64,000 nt of DNA from an uncultured Planococcus sp. (GCA_947502505.1 CANNAE010000004.1:62001-126000); one strand, 5' to 3'. Positions 1 through 9,643 are shown, counted from the first letter of the stretch. The notes: generated from the letters alone by a model not told the origin. Translations and numbers: made by a program.

Positions 1-907
1 TTTTATAAGGCCCAATTCCGTGCCAAGTGCCGATTTTATCTTGCTCGGCAGGCAAATAGCCTTTGCCTTTTTTCGTGATGACGTGAAGCAAGACAGGGCC
101 TTTTGTTTTCTTCGCATATTCCAAGTTGTCTTCCAATTCTTCCAGGTCATGGCCATCGATTGGCCCGAGATAGGTAAATCCGAGCTCTTCGAAGAACATG
201 CCGGAAACGACCAAATATTTCAAGCTGTCTTTTACGCGCTCAGCGGTAGACGCGAGCTTGCCGCCGACTGCCGGCACTTTTTTCAGCAAGTATTCCAGGT
301 CGTCTTTGACTTTATTGTATTTTCCAGCCGTGCGCATGCGGCCGAGTACACTGTGCAGCGCCCCGACGTTCGGCGCGATCGACATTTCGTTATCGTTAAG
401 GATGACGGTCATGTCGGTCTGTGCATGGCCGATATGGTTTAGCGCCTCAAATGCCATGCCGCCCGTCAATGCGCCGTCGCCGATGATCGGAATGACGTAA
501 TTTTTGTCTTTTTTAATATCACGCGCCGCTGCCATGCCCATTGCTGCTGACAAGGAAGTCGAGCTATGGCCGGTCTCCCAGACATCGTGATCGCTTTCAT
601 TGCGTTTCGGGAAGCCGCAAAGGCCTTTGAATTTACGCAGCGTGTCGAATTGATCCGCACGCCCCGTCAAGATTTTATGGACGTAGGACTGGTGTCCGAC
701 ATCCCAGATCAATTTATCATCCGGGCTGTCGAAGACACGGTGAAGCGCGATGGTCAATTCCACCACGCCTAGGTTCGGGCCGATATGCCCCCCGGTTTTT
801 GAAAGATTTTCTATCAGAAATCGACGGATATCTTCACTTAAGAGCTCCAATTGTTCAGGATTCAGCTCTTTTAGGAAAGATGGACCAGTTATCGAATGAA
901 GATCCAT
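1..907 (-). CDS. dxs: 1-deoxy-D-xylulose-5-phosphate synthase, N-terminal part (runs off left edge)
   Basis: First enzyme of the MEP isoprenoid pathway: thiamine-diphosphate-dependent condensation of pyruvate and glyceraldehyde 3-phosphate, cytosolic. About 302 codons are visible, roughly half of the usual ~630 residues; the C-terminus lies left of the window. The protein opens [16 protein letters not shown] and has [25 protein letters not shown], the ThDP-binding GDG (near residues 143-145, in GDGALTGG) and [10 protein letters not shown], all typical of Dxs. The ATG at 907 is chosen because it matches the family N-terminus; an AAAGGTG-like ribosome site lies about 12 nt upstream. It follows ispA on the same strand, as in other Bacillales. 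Confidence 0.97.
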   Translation of the reverse strand, partial: MDLHSITGPSFLKELNPEQLELLSEDIRRFLIENLSKTGGHIGPNLGVVELTIALHRVFDSPDDKLIWDVGHQSYVHKILTGRADQFDTLRKFKGLCGFPKRNESDHDVWETGHSSTSLSAAMGMAAARDIKKDKNYVIPIIGDGALTGGMAFEALNHIGHAQTDMTVILNDNEMSIAPNVGALHSVLGRMRTAGKYNKVKDDLEYLLKKVPAVGGKLASTAERVKDSLKYLVVSGMFFEELGFTYLGPIDGHDLEELEDNLEYAKKTKGPVLLHVITKKGKGYLPAEQDKIGTWHGIGPYK

Positions 908-1000
908 TTGCCATCACACACCTTTTTCTATATTTTCCTGTATTGTTGTCTCCCCATATTATAGCAAGACAGGGCAAATGTACAAACAAGAGCCCTATTT

Positions 1001-1879
1001 TCAGCTTTTGCGCTGGACGATCAGCTCGGTCAATTCCTTCAATAATTGCTGCTCGCCAGGAAGCCCAGCAATGGCACCGAGCGCTTGTTGTGCGTGATAA
1101 TCCAATTTTTCTTTCGCTTTCGGCAATGTCAAAATGCCGGGATACGTGCTTTTATCGCTTGTTTCATCTTTACCGGCTGTTTTCCCGAGCTCTTCGGAAG
1201 TGCCGGTGACATCCAAAATATCGTCCTGGATCTGGAACGCCAATCCGAGGTGGCGGCCGAATGTTGAAAGCGCCATCAAATGTTCGGAGTTTGCGCCAGC
1301 CAAGATCGCACCGGAAATGATGCTATAAGTCAATAAAGCGCCGGTCTTCAGTAAATGCACTTGTTCCAATTGCTCAAGCGTCAGCTGTTTTTCTTCCCCT
1401 TCGATATCGAGCACTTGCCCGCCGACCATGCCTTCTGCGCCAGCCGCAGTCGACAGCAAGTCGATGAGCCGCACCTTGTCTTCTGCAGATACGTCTTCCA
1501 ACCGCGCCAAGATGCCGAAACTGAACGTCAACAAGGCATCTCCCGCCAAAATGGCGACAGCTTCCCCGAATACTTTATGGTTGGTCGGCATGCCGCGGCG
1601 CAAATCGTCATTGTCCATGCTTGGCAAATCGTCGTGGATCAAGGAATATGTATGGATCATTTCAATCGCGGCCGCTACTTTCAAGGCATCCGGATGGGCT
1701 GCGCCTTGTTCATGCATGGTAGCGAGCAAAAGCATCGGGCGGATGCGCTTGCCGCCCGCCTGCAGCGAATAATGCATGGATTCCTTCAAGGATTCAGGAA
1801 TGGACAAGGCACTGATCAATTCCGCCATTTCTTGTTGGATGACCGGCTCATAATGGGTTCTGAATTGGCTTAAGTTCAT
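1001..1879 (-). CDS. ispA: Farnesyl diphosphate synthase (geranyltranstransferase)
   Basis: Prenyl chain elongation: condenses isopentenyl diphosphate with DMAPP and GPP to give FPP for quinone and undecaprenyl lipids. 292 residues, normal for the family. Both aspartate-rich motifs are present: DDLPSMDNDD near residues 83-92 and DDILD near 219-223, with GGKRIRP near 42-48 for IPP binding. The ATG overlaps the xseB stop codon by 4 nt (ATGA), implying translational coupling in an xseA-xseB-ispA-dxs operon. Confidence 0.96.
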   Translation of the reverse strand: MNLSQFRTHYEPVIQQEMAELISALSIPESLKESMHYSLQAGGKRIRPMLLLATMHEQGAAHPDALKVAAAIEMIHTYSLIHDDLPSMDNDDLRRGMPTNHKVFGEAVAILAGDALLTFSFGILARLEDVSAEDKVRLIDLLSTAAGAEGMVGGQVLDIEGEEKQLTLEQLEQVHLLKTGALLTYSIISGAILAGANSEHLMALSTFGRHLGLAFQIQDDILDVTGTSEELGKTAGKDETSDKSTYPGILTLPKAKEKLDYHAQQALGAIAGLPGEQQLLKELTELIVQRKS

Positions 1880-2112
1880 TGGGCATTTCCTTCCCCTTCG
1901 ATTTCAGCTGGCACTTCTTTACCATCTTTCATCATCGTCACCAGCTGGGTTTCGGCATTTTTCAATTTATCGTGGCATAGCTTCGATAGCTCCATGCCTT
2001 TTTGGTAAAGCGTCAATGCTTCTTCGAGGGGCACATCGCCTTGTTCCAAAAGTTTAACGATTTCTTCCAACTGCTCCATTGCGTCGTTGAACATCATGTT
2101 ATTTTCTGCCAT
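1876..2112 (-). CDS. xseB: Exodeoxyribonuclease VII small subunit
   Basis: Small regulatory subunit of exonuclease VII, which degrades single-stranded DNA to oligonucleotides. 78 residues. The short helical body (FNDAMEQLEEIVKLLEQGDVPLEEALTLYQKG) carries the conserved LE-x-GD-x-PLEEA-x-x-x-Y-x-x-G pattern. The ATG directly follows the xseA stop codon, and an AAGGAG site lies inside the xseA end. The gene overlaps ispA by 4 nt. The acidic tail (AEIEGEGNAQ) is not conserved. Confidence 0.95.
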   Translation of the reverse strand: MAENNMMFNDAMEQLEEIVKLLEQGDVPLEEALTLYQKGMELSKLCHDKLKNAETQLVTMMKDGKEVPAEIEGEGNAQ

Positions 2113-3465
2113 TTAGTCGCGCTCCTTCTCTTTTGGATCGATCGCTTCGATGACGGTTGTGACTTCCCCGTCTTTCAATGAAAGGCTCAACCGGTCGCCA
2201 AGCTCTAGCTGATCGACTGATTTCACCACTTCGCCTTCTTTGAACGGAATCGCATAGCCCCTGTCCATGATCTTTAAAGGGCTCAGTGCATCCAGCGTTC
2301 GCATGGCGGATTTCAATTGCTGCTCCCGCTGCTTGAATACATTGGTGATGCGCTGGTCGAGCCGGTCGCCGAGAATGGCCAAATCCCGCTCGGCTTGCCG
2401 GATGCGGTCGCTTGGATTGCGGTTTTCCAATTGGCGCGACAGCATCGATAAACGGTCGCCTGAGCGGCGGACTGTCAATACGGTCTCTCGCTGGAGAGCA
2501 TCTGTAGCCCGCTCGATGCGTTCGATGAACGGGCGGTACAGCCGGTCCGGATAAGCCATCGGATAGGAATTTTGCAGCTGCGTCAAACGGATGCGGCGCT
2601 GTTCCAAATCGTTCGTCATATGGCGGAACATCACTTGCCGCTGCCCCATGACCCGCTCAAGCAATTCGATGCGGCTCGGCACCGCGAGTTCCGCGGCGGC
2701 TGTCGGCGTGGCTGCACGCAAGTCCGCGACGAAATCGGCGATGGTCGTGTCGGTTTCGTGCCCTACGGCTGAAATGACCGGAATCTTGGAGTCATGGATG
2801 GCCCGCGCCACCGCTTCTTCATTGAATGCCCACAGGTCCTCAATCGAGCCCCCTCCGCGCCCGACAATCAACACATCGCTGTCTGTGCGGTTAGCTTGCT
2901 GGATTGACTGGACAATCGATTGGACAGCGCCCTGGCCCTGTACAAGCGTTGGGAACAGCACGATTTGTGCGAGTGGATAACGGCGCTTGAGCGTCGTGAT
3001 GATATCGCGCACCGCAGCGCCGGTTTGTGCGGTGATGACCGCCACTTTTTCCGGAAAACGCGGAAGCTGCTGCTTGTGCTCGGCGTTGAAGACGCCTTCT
3101 TTGCTGAGCTTTTCCTTTAATTGCTCAAAAGCCAGATAATAATCGCCGATGCCATCTGGCTGCATCGACTGGGCATATAATTGGTATTGGCCCGATGCTT
3201 CATAGACGGAAATATCCCCGCGGATCAGCACTGTCATGCCGCTTTCCGGGCGGAATTTCATCGATTTTGCGCGCGCCGAGAACATGACGGCCGGCATGCG
3301 TGCCTTTTGGTCTTTCAAGGTGAAATAAATATGCCCGCTCGTATGGATTTTGACGTTCGACAATTCCCCTTTGACGTATACATCACGCAAATGGGGATCG
3401 GCATCGAATTTCTTTTTTATGTATTTCGTTAACGCTGCAACACTTAAGTACGGGTCGGTCGCCAA
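2113..3465 (-). CDS. xseA: Exodeoxyribonuclease VII large subunit
   Basis: Catalytic subunit of exonuclease VII. 450 residues: an N-terminal OB-fold (about 5-100, VYVKGELSNVKIHTSGHIYFTLKD), a catalytic domain with IVGRGGGSIEDLWAFNEE and VGHETD-TTIADFVADLRA, then a long helical arm. The reading frame opens at a TTG at 3465 preceded by AGGGG at about 8 nt, and MATDPYLSVAALTKYIK matches the family start. It lies just upstream of xseB on the same strand. A hairpin and T-run after folD separate it from folD. Confidence 0.96.
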   Translation of the reverse strand: MATDPYLSVAALTKYIKKKFDADPHLRDVYVKGELSNVKIHTSGHIYFTLKDQKARMPAVMFSARAKSMKFRPESGMTVLIRGDISVYEASGQYQLYAQSMQPDGIGDYYLAFEQLKEKLSKEGVFNAEHKQQLPRFPEKVAVITAQTGAAVRDIITTLKRRYPLAQIVLFPTLVQGQGAVQSIVQSIQQANRTDSDVLIVGRGGGSIEDLWAFNEEAVARAIHDSKIPVISAVGHETDTTIADFVADLRAATPTAAAELAVPSRIELLERVMGQRQVMFRHMTNDLEQRRIRLTQLQNSYPMAYPDRLYRPFIERIERATDALQRETVLTVRRSGDRLSMLSRQLENRNPSDRIRQAERDLAILGDRLDQRITNVFKQREQQLKSAMRTLDALSPLKIMDRGYAIPFKEGEVVKSVDQLELGDRLSLSLKDGEVTTVIEAIDPKEKERD

Positions 3466-3490
3466 AATGTCAACCCCTGTCTATAGAAAG

Positions 3491-3522
3491 TAAAAAGCTG
3501 TCTTTCTTTCGAAAAACAGCTC
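3491..3522 (-). terminator. Rho-independent terminator downstream of folD
   Basis: On the minus strand an AGCTGT...ACAGCT stem with an A/T-rich interior is followed by TTTTTAC. It lies between the folD stop and the xseA start, so the xse-isp genes probably have their own promoter. Confidence 0.65.
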
Positions 3523-3537
3523 TATTTGCTATTCATT

Positions 3538-4413
3538 TTACACGCTTTCGGCAGCTTTGTCTTTCGATAATCCTTTTTCAGCCGACTGCAATGTATTTTC
3601 CATCAGCATGGCGATAGTCATCGGCCCGACGCCGCCCGGTACAGGCGTGATGTAACTTGCCTGCTCGCGCACTGCGTCGAAATCGACATCGCCGCACAGC
3701 TTGCCATTTTCGTCGCGGTTCATGCCGACGTCGATGACTACCGCATTTTCTTTCACATGCTCTGCCCCGATGAACTTCGCCCGCCCGATTGCCGCGATAA
3801 CGATATCCGCTTGCTTGGTCATCGCCTTCAAGTCTGGTGTCTTGGAATGGCAATAAGTCACAGTGGCATCTTTTTGCAGCAGCAACTGGCCGACCGGTTT
3901 GCCGACAATATTGCTGCGACCAATGACGACGGCGTGCTTGCCTGCCGGGTCGATGCCGTAATGTTCAAGCAGCACCATCACCCCGTGCGGCGTACACGGT
4001 AAAAATGCCTCTTTGCCGATCATCATATTGCCGACTGAAATCGGGTGGAACCCGTCGACGTCTTTCCCTGGGTCGATCGCCGTGATAATCTTGAATTCAT
4101 CGATCTGGGAAGGCAGCGGCAATTGCACCAAAATACCGTGAATTTCCGGGTCCTTATTCAATTCATCAATTTTCTCAAGCAGTTCCCGCTCGGATAGCGA
4201 GGCAGGATATAGATGAAGATCCGAACGCATGCCGAGCGATTCACATGTTTTCTTTTTGTTTTTGACGTAAGTTTGCGAAGCGGAATCATCGCCTACAAGA
4301 ATGACCGATAGGCCAGGAGTGATTCCATTTGTTTTCAGTCGTTCTACACGTTGTTGCACTTGCTCTTTAATTTTCAGGCTAACGGCTTTTCCATCAATCA
4401 ATTCAGCAGTCAC
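3538..4413 (-). CDS. folD: Bifunctional methylene-THF dehydrogenase / methenyl-THF cyclohydrolase
   Basis: Interconverts 5,10-methylene-THF and 10-formyl-THF in one-carbon metabolism, cytosolic, NADP-dependent. 291 residues. Visible: the active-site region YVKNKKKTCESLG near residues 50-62 with catalytic Lys, VQLPLPSQID, KDVDGFHPISVGNM, the nucleotide-binding GRSNIVGKPVGQLLL, and PVPGGVGPMTIAMLMENT near the end. It starts with GTG at 4413 behind GGGGGAAT. One-carbon units from the gcv genes at 13-17 kb feed this enzyme's substrate pool. Confidence 0.97.
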   Translation of the reverse strand: MTAELIDGKAVSLKIKEQVQQRVERLKTNGITPGLSVILVGDDSASQTYVKNKKKTCESLGMRSDLHLYPASLSERELLEKIDELNKDPEIHGILVQLPLPSQIDEFKIITAIDPGKDVDGFHPISVGNMMIGKEAFLPCTPHGVMVLLEHYGIDPAGKHAVVIGRSNIVGKPVGQLLLQKDATVTYCHSKTPDLKAMTKQADIVIAAIGRAKFIGAEHVKENAVVIDVGMNRDENGKLCGDVDFDAVREQASYITPVPGGVGPMTIAMLMENTLQSAEKGLSKDKAAESV

Positions 4414-4430
4414 GTAGATTCCCCCAATGA

Positions 4431-4823
4431 TTAGTTCGCAGTTTGGTCAGTGAATTTCGATAGGACACCGTTGACGAAGCGGCTTGATTTGTCGTCCCCG
4501 AAGGTTTTGCTTAATTCGATCGCTTCGTTCAAGATGACGCGGCTTGGGGCATCATCCATGTATTCCAATTCGAAAACCGCCATGCGCAAAATGGTGCGTT
4601 CGACTTTTGGCAAGCGTTCAAGCGACCAGTTTTGCAGGTGGCCTTTCAATTTATCGTCAATTTCCTGTTGCTTGCTGTTCGTGCCTTCTACCAGCAATTT
4701 ATAGAATTGGTCCGTCTCGCCTTCCATGACATGTTCCATCGCTTCTGCGATCGTCAATTCGGTTCCATCGAGCTGGAATAGCGTCTGAAGCGCTTTTTCC
4801 CGTGCTTCGTGTCGTTTCATCAT
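4431..4823 (-). CDS. nusB: Transcription antitermination factor NusB
   Basis: NusB binds boxA RNA with S10 and supports rRNA antitermination. 130 residues from the ATG at 4823; KRHEAREKALQTLFQLD at the start is the family signature. The open frame continues upstream, but an AAGGAGA ribosome site 8 nt before this ATG fixes the start. All-helical protein ending in KTFGDDKSSRFVNGVLSKF, the conserved NusB C-terminus. It sits between the Asp23-family gene and folD, the standard Bacillales order. Confidence 0.95.
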   Translation of the reverse strand: MMKRHEAREKALQTLFQLDGTELTIAEAMEHVMEGETDQFYKLLVEGTNSKQQEIDDKLKGHLQNWSLERLPKVERTILRMAVFELEYMDDAPSRVILNEAIELSKTFGDDKSSRFVNGVLSKFTDQTAN

Positions 4824-4934
4824 AATTCCGGTCTCCTTTTTCAAGCTGATTATCCCCCCATTATACAGGTAATCACGCGGAACTTCCAAGTTTGAAATGT
4901 TCCAACAAATCGCCGCGGGGACGGCGGGGCCCAT

Positions 4935-4982
4935 AAAAAGAAGGCTGGCCGAAACATGCATCAGCATGTCCGGGCAGCCTGC
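4935..4982 (-). terminator. Terminator after the Asp23-family gene
   Basis: Minus-strand stem AGGCTGcCCGGACATGC / GCATGTTTCGGcCAGCCT followed by TCTTTTT, directly after the stop of the gene ending at 4986. Confidence 0.75.
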
Positions 4983-4985
4983 TTA

Positions 4986-5378
4986 TCAGTCCTGTGGATT
5001 GTCGAAACGTATACCGGTAATGTGCACATTCACTTCCTGCGTCTGCAGTGAAGTCATCGTCTCCAGGGTCTGGCGGACTTGTTCCTGGATTTTCTTGGCC
5101 GTTTTCGGGATCGATACCCCGTAATCGATGACGCAGTAAACGTCGATCGCGAGACCTTCATCCGATAATTCGGTTTTGATGCCTTTGCCATGGACTTTTT
5201 TGCCCAGGCGTTCGACGACGCCGGATGCGAAATTGCCGCGCATGCTGGCAACGCCTTCGATATCGGTCGCAGCAATACTAGCAATTATTTCCAGCACTTC
5301 TGGCGCGACTTCGATATTTCCAAGGTCCTGTGCGCCGGGTGATTTCATTTTTACATAAGGGATTACTTTTTCTGCCAT
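4986..5378 (-). CDS. Asp23/Gls24 family envelope stress response protein (YqhY-like)
   Basis: 130 residues with the Asp23 fold: LGNIEVAPEVLEIIASIAATDIEGVASMRG at the start and AIDVYCVIDYGVSIPKTAKKIQEQVRQTLE in the middle. In B. subtilis the homologue yqhY lies next to accBC and is thought to help tune fatty acid synthesis; Asp23 proteins in staphylococci associate with the cell membrane. No signal peptide is visible. It starts 15 nt after accC with a GAGGAGG ribosome site, so it is probably the last gene of an accB-accC-yqhY operon ended by the strong hairpin at 4935-4982. Confidence 0.88.
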   Translation of the reverse strand: MAEKVIPYVKMKSPGAQDLGNIEVAPEVLEIIASIAATDIEGVASMRGNFASGVVERLGKKVHGKGIKTELSDEGLAIDVYCVIDYGVSIPKTAKKIQEQVRQTLETMTSLQTQEVNVHITGIRFDNPQD

Positions 5379-5392
5379 TTGACTATTCCTCC

Positions 5393-6745
5393 TCAGGAGC
5401 CCATTACATCGTATTTTTCCAGGAATTTCGTATTGAAGTCCCCGGACTTGAACACCTCATGATCCATGAGGCGCAGATGGAATGGAATGGTCGTGAAGAC
5501 GCCTTCGACGACAAATTCATCGAGCGCGCGTTTCATCTTGGACACCGCTTCTTCGCGCGTATCGGCGAATGTGATGAGTTTCGCCACCATGGAATCGTAA
5601 TAAGGCGGGATCGTATAGCCTGAATACATCGCTGAATCGACGCGGACGCCCATTCCGCCCGGCGGCAAATACATATCCACACGGCCGGCTGAAGGCATGA
5701 AATTCTTCAACGGGTTTTCAGCGTTGATGCGACATTCGATCGACCAGCCCTTGAAGCTCACATCTTCCTGTTTATAGGCAAGGGTCTCCCCAGAAGCGAC
5801 TTTCAATTGCTGTTGGATCAAATCGATGCCGGTGATCATTTCGGTGACCGGGTGTTCGACTTGGATGCGCGTGTTCATTTCCATGAAGTAGAATTTCTGG
5901 TTTTCTACGTCGAAGATAAACTCGACCGTTCCGGCGCCGCGGTAATTGACCGCTTGTGCCGCTTTTACGGCCGCTTCGCCCATTTCCGCTCTCAATTCTG
6001 CAGACAATGCAGGAGATGGCGCTTCTTCGACAAGCTTTTGCATGCGGCGTTGGATCGAGCAATCACGTTCGCCGAGATGGATGGCATTGCCATGCGAATC
6101 AGCCAGCACCTGGATTTCGATATGGCGGAAATCCTCGATGAATTTCTCGATATAGACCCCTGGGTTGCCGAATGCAGCCGCTGCTTCTTTTTGCGTCATA
6201 TTGAGGCCTTTGACGAAGTCTTCGCACGTTCTTGCTACGCGAATCCCTTTGCCTCCGCCTCCTGCCGTCGCTTTGATGATGACCGGGAAACCGATTTTTT
6301 CAGCAATTTCCAAGCCTTCCTCTTCGCTGCCGACGATTCCTGTAGAGCCTGGGACAACCGGTACGTTCGCTTGGCGCATCGTTTCGCGGGCCACGTCTTT
6401 TGTGCCCATTTTCGAAATCGCCGCTGCGGTCGGCCCGATGAACATGATGTCGCACGCTTCACACAGTTCGGCAAAGCTGGAGTTTTCAGCGAGGAACCCA
6501 TACCCCGGATGGATGCCGTCGCAATTCGTCAGCTTGGCGACGCTGATGATATTGGAAAAATTCAAATAGCTGTCTTTTGATAATTTCGGCCCGATGCAAT
6601 ACGCTTCATCGGCCAGTTCAACGTGAAGCGCTTCTTTATCCGCTTCTGAGTAAACCGCTACCGTCTGGATATCGAGCTCTTTGCAGGCACGGATGATTCG
6701 CACGGCGATTTCGCCGCGATTGGCAATCAATACTTTTTTCATCAT
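5393..6745 (-). CDS. accC: Acetyl-CoA carboxylase, biotin carboxylase subunit
   Basis: ATP-dependent carboxylation of biotin on AccB, the first half-reaction of malonyl-CoA synthesis. 450 residues: N-terminal domain ([22 protein letters not shown]), ATP-grasp with [12 protein letters not shown] near 160-171, [43 protein letters not shown] with the catalytic Arg, and a C-terminal biotin carboxylase domain. Two ATGs in tandem (6745, 6742) follow AAGGGGGG. Adjacent to accB. Confidence 0.97.
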   Translation of the reverse strand: MMKKVLIANRGEIAVRIIRACKELDIQTVAVYSEADKEALHVELADEAYCIGPKLSKDSYLNFSNIISVAKLTNCDGIHPGYGFLAENSSFAELCEACDIMFIGPTAAAISKMGTKDVARETMRQANVPVVPGSTGIVGSEEEGLEIAEKIGFPVIIKATAGGGGKGIRVARTCEDFVKGLNMTQKEAAAAFGNPGVYIEKFIEDFRHIEIQVLADSHGNAIHLGERDCSIQRRMQKLVEEAPSPALSAELRAEMGEAAVKAAQAVNYRGAGTVEFIFDVENQKFYFMEMNTRIQVEHPVTEMITGIDLIQQQLKVASGETLAYKQEDVSFKGWSIECRINAENPLKNFMPSAGRVDMYLPPGGMGVRVDSAMYSGYTIPPYYDSMVAKLITFADTREEAVSKMKRALDEFVVEGVFTTIPFHLRLMDHEVFKSGDFNTKFLEKYDVMGS

Positions 6746-6757
6746 TGTCAGCCCCCC

Positions 6758-7270
6758 TTAGTTTGCTTTTACGAGGAACAAAGGCTGACCGTATTCGACC
6801 AATTGGCCGTCTTTGACTAGGATCTCAGCGATTTCCCCATCCACTTCTGCTTCGATTTCGTTAAAGAGCTTCATCGCTTCAACGATGCAGACAACTTGAT
6901 CTGCAGAAACTTTCGTCCCGACAGCCACATAAGCTTCTTCTTCCGGTGATGGCGATTGATAGAACGTGCCGACCATCGGCGACAGGATCTTATGCAAGTC
7001 TTCGTTTGAAGCATTTCCAGCCGCTGCCGTTTCTGCCTGTGCCGGCTGTTCTGCAGGTGCCGCTTCAGCTGACTCGACTTGTTTTGGAGCTGCCGGTGCA
7101 GGTGTTTGTGCAGGCTCTTCCACCGCTTTGGATTGGACGGCTGCCGGTTGTGAAGGGTTGGATGAATTTTTCTTCATCTTGACTTTAACACCGTCGAATT
7201 CATAGCTGAATTCGTCGATGGATGAATGATCCACCAATTTGATGATCTCGCGAATTTCCTGGATTTTCAT
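6758..7270 (-). CDS. accB: Acetyl-CoA carboxylase biotin carboxyl carrier protein
   Basis: Carries the biotin that shuttles CO2 between AccC and the transferase. 170 residues: an N-terminal helical region (1-35), a Pro/Ala/Glu-rich linker (about 36-88), then the biotinyl domain with [13 protein letters not shown], the biotinylated Lys at about 134. The RBS is GGGGAG upstream of ATG 7270. In spore formers such as B. subtilis the spoIIIA operon lies between accB and efp; here only about 125 bp separate them. Confidence 0.97.
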   Translation of the reverse strand: MKIQEIREIIKLVDHSSIDEFSYEFDGVKVKMKKNSSNPSQPAAVQSKAVEEPAQTPAPAAPKQVESAEAAPAEQPAQAETAAAGNASNEDLHKILSPMVGTFYQSPSPEEEAYVAVGTKVSADQVVCIVEAMKLFNEIEAEVDGEIAEILVKDGQLVEYGQPLFLVKAN

Positions 7271-7362
7271 ATTATACCTACTCCCCTGTTATGTAATGAT
7301 TTTTAGCTACTTTCCCATTTTAGACTTTTTCGAATCATTTTGAAATAGTAAGCCCGACATTT

Positions 7363-7391
7363 TAAAAAAAGGCCCCTTAAAAGAGGCCTTT
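7363..7391 (-). terminator. Terminator downstream of efp
   Basis: Minus-strand hairpin AAGGCC-TCTTTTAAGGG-GCCTT followed by a run of seven T, immediately after the efp stop. Confidence 0.8.
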
Positions 7392-7396
7392 CCTAC

Positions 7397-7957
7397 TTAT
7401 TGTGCGCGTGAGACGTACGAAGAATCGGTCGTATTGATGATTAGTTTGTCACCTTGGTTGATGAAAAACGGCACTTGAACAGATAGCCCTGTCGTCAAGA
7501 TCGCCGGTTTTGACCCGCCGCTTGCCGTATCGCCTTTGATGCCCGGGTCTGTTTCTGCCACTTCCAAGACAACCGTGTTCGGCAATTCGACGCCGAGCAC
7601 TTCCCCGTGGTATTGAATCACTTGGACGTCCATGTTTTCTTGCAGAAATTTCAACTCATACTCGATGCTTTTTTCCGGCAATTCGATCTGGTCGTATGTT
7701 TCATTGTCCATGAATGCATGCATATCGCCACTCGCGTACAAATACTGCATTTTGCGGTTGTCGATCTGCGCTTTCGCTACTTTCTCGCCGGCGCGGAATG
7801 TCTTTTCATTAACCGCTCCTGTGCGCAAATTGCGCAGTTTTGAACGGACGAATGCCGCCCCTTTGCCCGGTTTCACGTGCTGGAATTCCATGACGCGCCA
7901 AATATCGTTATCCACTTCGATGGTCAAGCCTGTTTTAAAATCGTTTACTGAAATCAT
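7397..7957 (-). CDS. efp: Elongation factor P
   Basis: EF-P relieves ribosome stalling at polyproline. 186 residues in three beta-barrel domains; it begins [22 protein letters not shown] and contains the modification-loop region [17 protein letters not shown] near residues 27-43, with Lys in the tip. The C-terminus has [18 protein letters not shown], family-typical. The start follows CGGAGG at 7 nt. Probably cotranscribed with the peptidase gene upstream (18 nt gap). Confidence 0.97.
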   Translation of the reverse strand: MISVNDFKTGLTIEVDNDIWRVMEFQHVKPGKGAAFVRSKLRNLRTGAVNEKTFRAGEKVAKAQIDNRKMQYLYASGDMHAFMDNETYDQIELPEKSIEYELKFLQENMDVQVIQYHGEVLGVELPNTVVLEVAETDPGIKGDTASGGSKPAILTTGLSVQVPFFINQGDKLIINTTDSSYVSRAQ

Positions 7958-7974
7958 TGTAGTTCCTCCGTTTG

Positions 7975-9033
7975 TTATAAAATGCGAAGCTCTTTTGAAG
8001 AATGCGTCAAGCGTACATTCCCCGTTTCGGTAATCAGTATATCATCTTCGATGCGCACTCCGCCAATCCCCGGCAAATAGATGCCCGGCTCGACGGTGAC
8101 CGCCATGTTCGGTTCGAGAACGGTTTCGGAACGGAACGACAATCCTGGGCCTTCATGGACCTCTAGGCCGATGCCATGCCCTGTCGAATGGCCGAATGCT
8201 TCACCGTAGCCTTTGGACTTGATGTAATCACGCGCAATGGCATCCGCTTCGATGCCGGTCATGCCCGGTTTGATGTTCTCAAGCGCTAGCACTTGTGAAT
8301 CCAAGACCACTTGATAAATTTCCTTAAGCTTGTCGGACGGTTCGCCGACCGCTACTGTCCGGGTGATATCTGATACATAGCCTTGGTACAAAGCGCCAAA
8401 ATCGAGCGTGATGAGATCGCCTTGTTCGATTTTCTTGTCGGATGCGACGCCATGTGGCAAGGCAGAGCGCAAGCCGGATGCGACGATGATATCAAATGAG
8501 GAAGATGTCGCGCCTTGTGCACGCATGAAGAATTCCAATTCATTCGACACTTGCAGTTCCGTCATGCCCGGTTTGATATACGTACAGATATGCTCGAATG
8601 CATCATCGGCGATTTTCGCCGCCGCTTTTAGCACGTCGATTTCTTCCGGCGCTTTTACCATGCGCAGCTGTTCGATCAAGCCGCTGACAGGCTCTAGTGT
8701 TGCGGATAATTTTTCCTGATATTGCGAATAAGTCGCAAAGGTCATGTAATCCTGTTCGAATGCAAGCCGCTCCACTGCCGCTTCCTGGGCGATGCGCGCC
8801 ACTTCGTCAAGCAAACCTTTTTGCGCTTGGACCACTTTGAATTCCTTTACTTGCTCACCGGCTTGTTCCGTATAGCGGAAGTCGGTGATGAACCAAGCGT
8901 CGTTCGGCGTGATGAGCGCAAGCCCAGCCGTTCCGGTGAAGCCTGTAATAAAACGAAGATTGTACGGATTTGTCACCAGCAGGGAATCCAGTTCCCGCTT
9001 TTGCATTTGTTCGCGCAGTTTCATCAATTTCAT
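7975..9033 (-). CDS. M24 family Xaa-Pro peptidase (YqhT-like)
   Basis: Cytosolic proline peptidase of the pita-bread fold; cleaves X-Pro bonds with a two-metal centre. Metal ligands are visible: [17 protein letters not shown] (two Asp), [16 protein letters not shown] (His), [18 protein letters not shown] (two Glu). Three in-frame ATGs repeat every 9 nt (9042, 9033, 9024), giving [18 protein letters not shown] abuts the first ATG but sits 9 nt before the second, and the homologue starts MKLEKLR, so 9033 is preferred (352 residues). The first ATG overlaps the aroQ stop codon. Genes yqhR/yqhQ of B. subtilis are absent here. Confidence 0.9.
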   Translation of the reverse strand: MKLMKLREQMQKRELDSLLVTNPYNLRFITGFTGTAGLALITPNDAWFITDFRYTEQAGEQVKEFKVVQAQKGLLDEVARIAQEAAVERLAFEQDYMTFATYSQYQEKLSATLEPVSGLIEQLRMVKAPEEIDVLKAAAKIADDAFEHICTYIKPGMTELQVSNELEFFMRAQGATSSSFDIIVASGLRSALPHGVASDKKIEQGDLITLDFGALYQGYVSDITRTVAVGEPSDKLKEIYQVVLDSQVLALENIKPGMTGIEADAIARDYIKSKGYGEAFGHSTGHGIGLEVHEGPGLSFRSETVLEPNMAVTVEPGIYLPGIGGVRIEDDILITETGNVRLTHSSKELRIL

Positions 9034-9038
9034 CAGTT

Positions 9039-9479
9039 TCATCCTTTCTGTTGTCGAAGCAAGAGTGCCTGGAGCCCCAGACGGTATACGTCCTTGCCGA
9101 AGCCGGCAATTTGGCCGGCAGCTACCGGCGCGATATGGGATTGGTGGCGAAACGTTTCGCGTGCATGGATATTGGAGATATGTACTTCAACGACCGGCAC
9201 TTGGATCGACGCGATGGCATCGCGTATCGCGATGCTCGTATGCGTATAGGCGCCGGCATTCAAGACGATGCCCGATATGGCATCATCGTCTGCACCGTGG
9301 ATCCAGTCGATCAATTCACCTTCGTGATTGGACTGCCGGCAAATGAGCTCAAAGCCTTCGCTGTCTGCAAACGCAGCCAGTTCCTGCTCCAGCTCTTGCA
9401 AGGTAAAACTGCCATATGCCTGTTTTTCACGCTTGCCGAGACGGTTCAAATTGGGACCGTTTAACACTAGGACTCTCAT
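9039..9479 (-). CDS. aroQ: Type II 3-dehydroquinate dehydratase
   Basis: Third step of the shikimate pathway: dehydroquinate to dehydroshikimate, trans-elimination through an enolate. 146 residues from ATG 9479, chosen because MRVLVLNGPNLNRLGKRE is the family N-terminus and AAAGGGG lies upstream; the open frame extends to 9515 without support. Active-site loop Tyr (EKQAYG), QSNHEGELIDWIH, NAGAYTHTSIAIRDA and VEVHISNIHARETFRHQS are all present. The shikimate kinase gene aroK is at 17.4-17.9 kb. Confidence 0.95.
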   Translation of the reverse strand: MRVLVLNGPNLNRLGKREKQAYGSFTLQELEQELAAFADSEGFELICRQSNHEGELIDWIHGADDDAISGIVLNAGAYTHTSIAIRDAIASIQVPVVEVHISNIHARETFRHQSHIAPVAAGQIAGFGKDVYRLGLQALLLRQQKG

Positions 9480-9569
9480 GCCCCTTGCACCCCTTTCTTG
9501 GCTATCCTTTTCCATTTTAGCATATGATTAATTCGCAGCAAGCCAGAAGACGGTCTTAAGAGGGAACAT

Positions 9570-9606
9570 AAAAAAGCGGAAGCCTGTTTTGGCTTCCGCT
9601 TTTTGT
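9570..9606 (-). terminator. Terminator downstream of nrdJ
   Basis: Perfect 10-bp stem AGCGGAAGCC / GGCTTCCGCT with a 6-nt loop; T-run on the minus strand (and T's on the plus strand). Confidence 0.85.
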
Positions 9607-9643
9607 CGCTGGAGAATATTGCTCCGCTATTTGAAGTTTTTTA

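Noticed and set aside
5807-6580. 257-codon plus-strand frame across accC
   Set aside because: It is antisense to a clear biotin carboxylase, has no recognisable domain and no ribosome site; it arises from the codon bias of the real gene.
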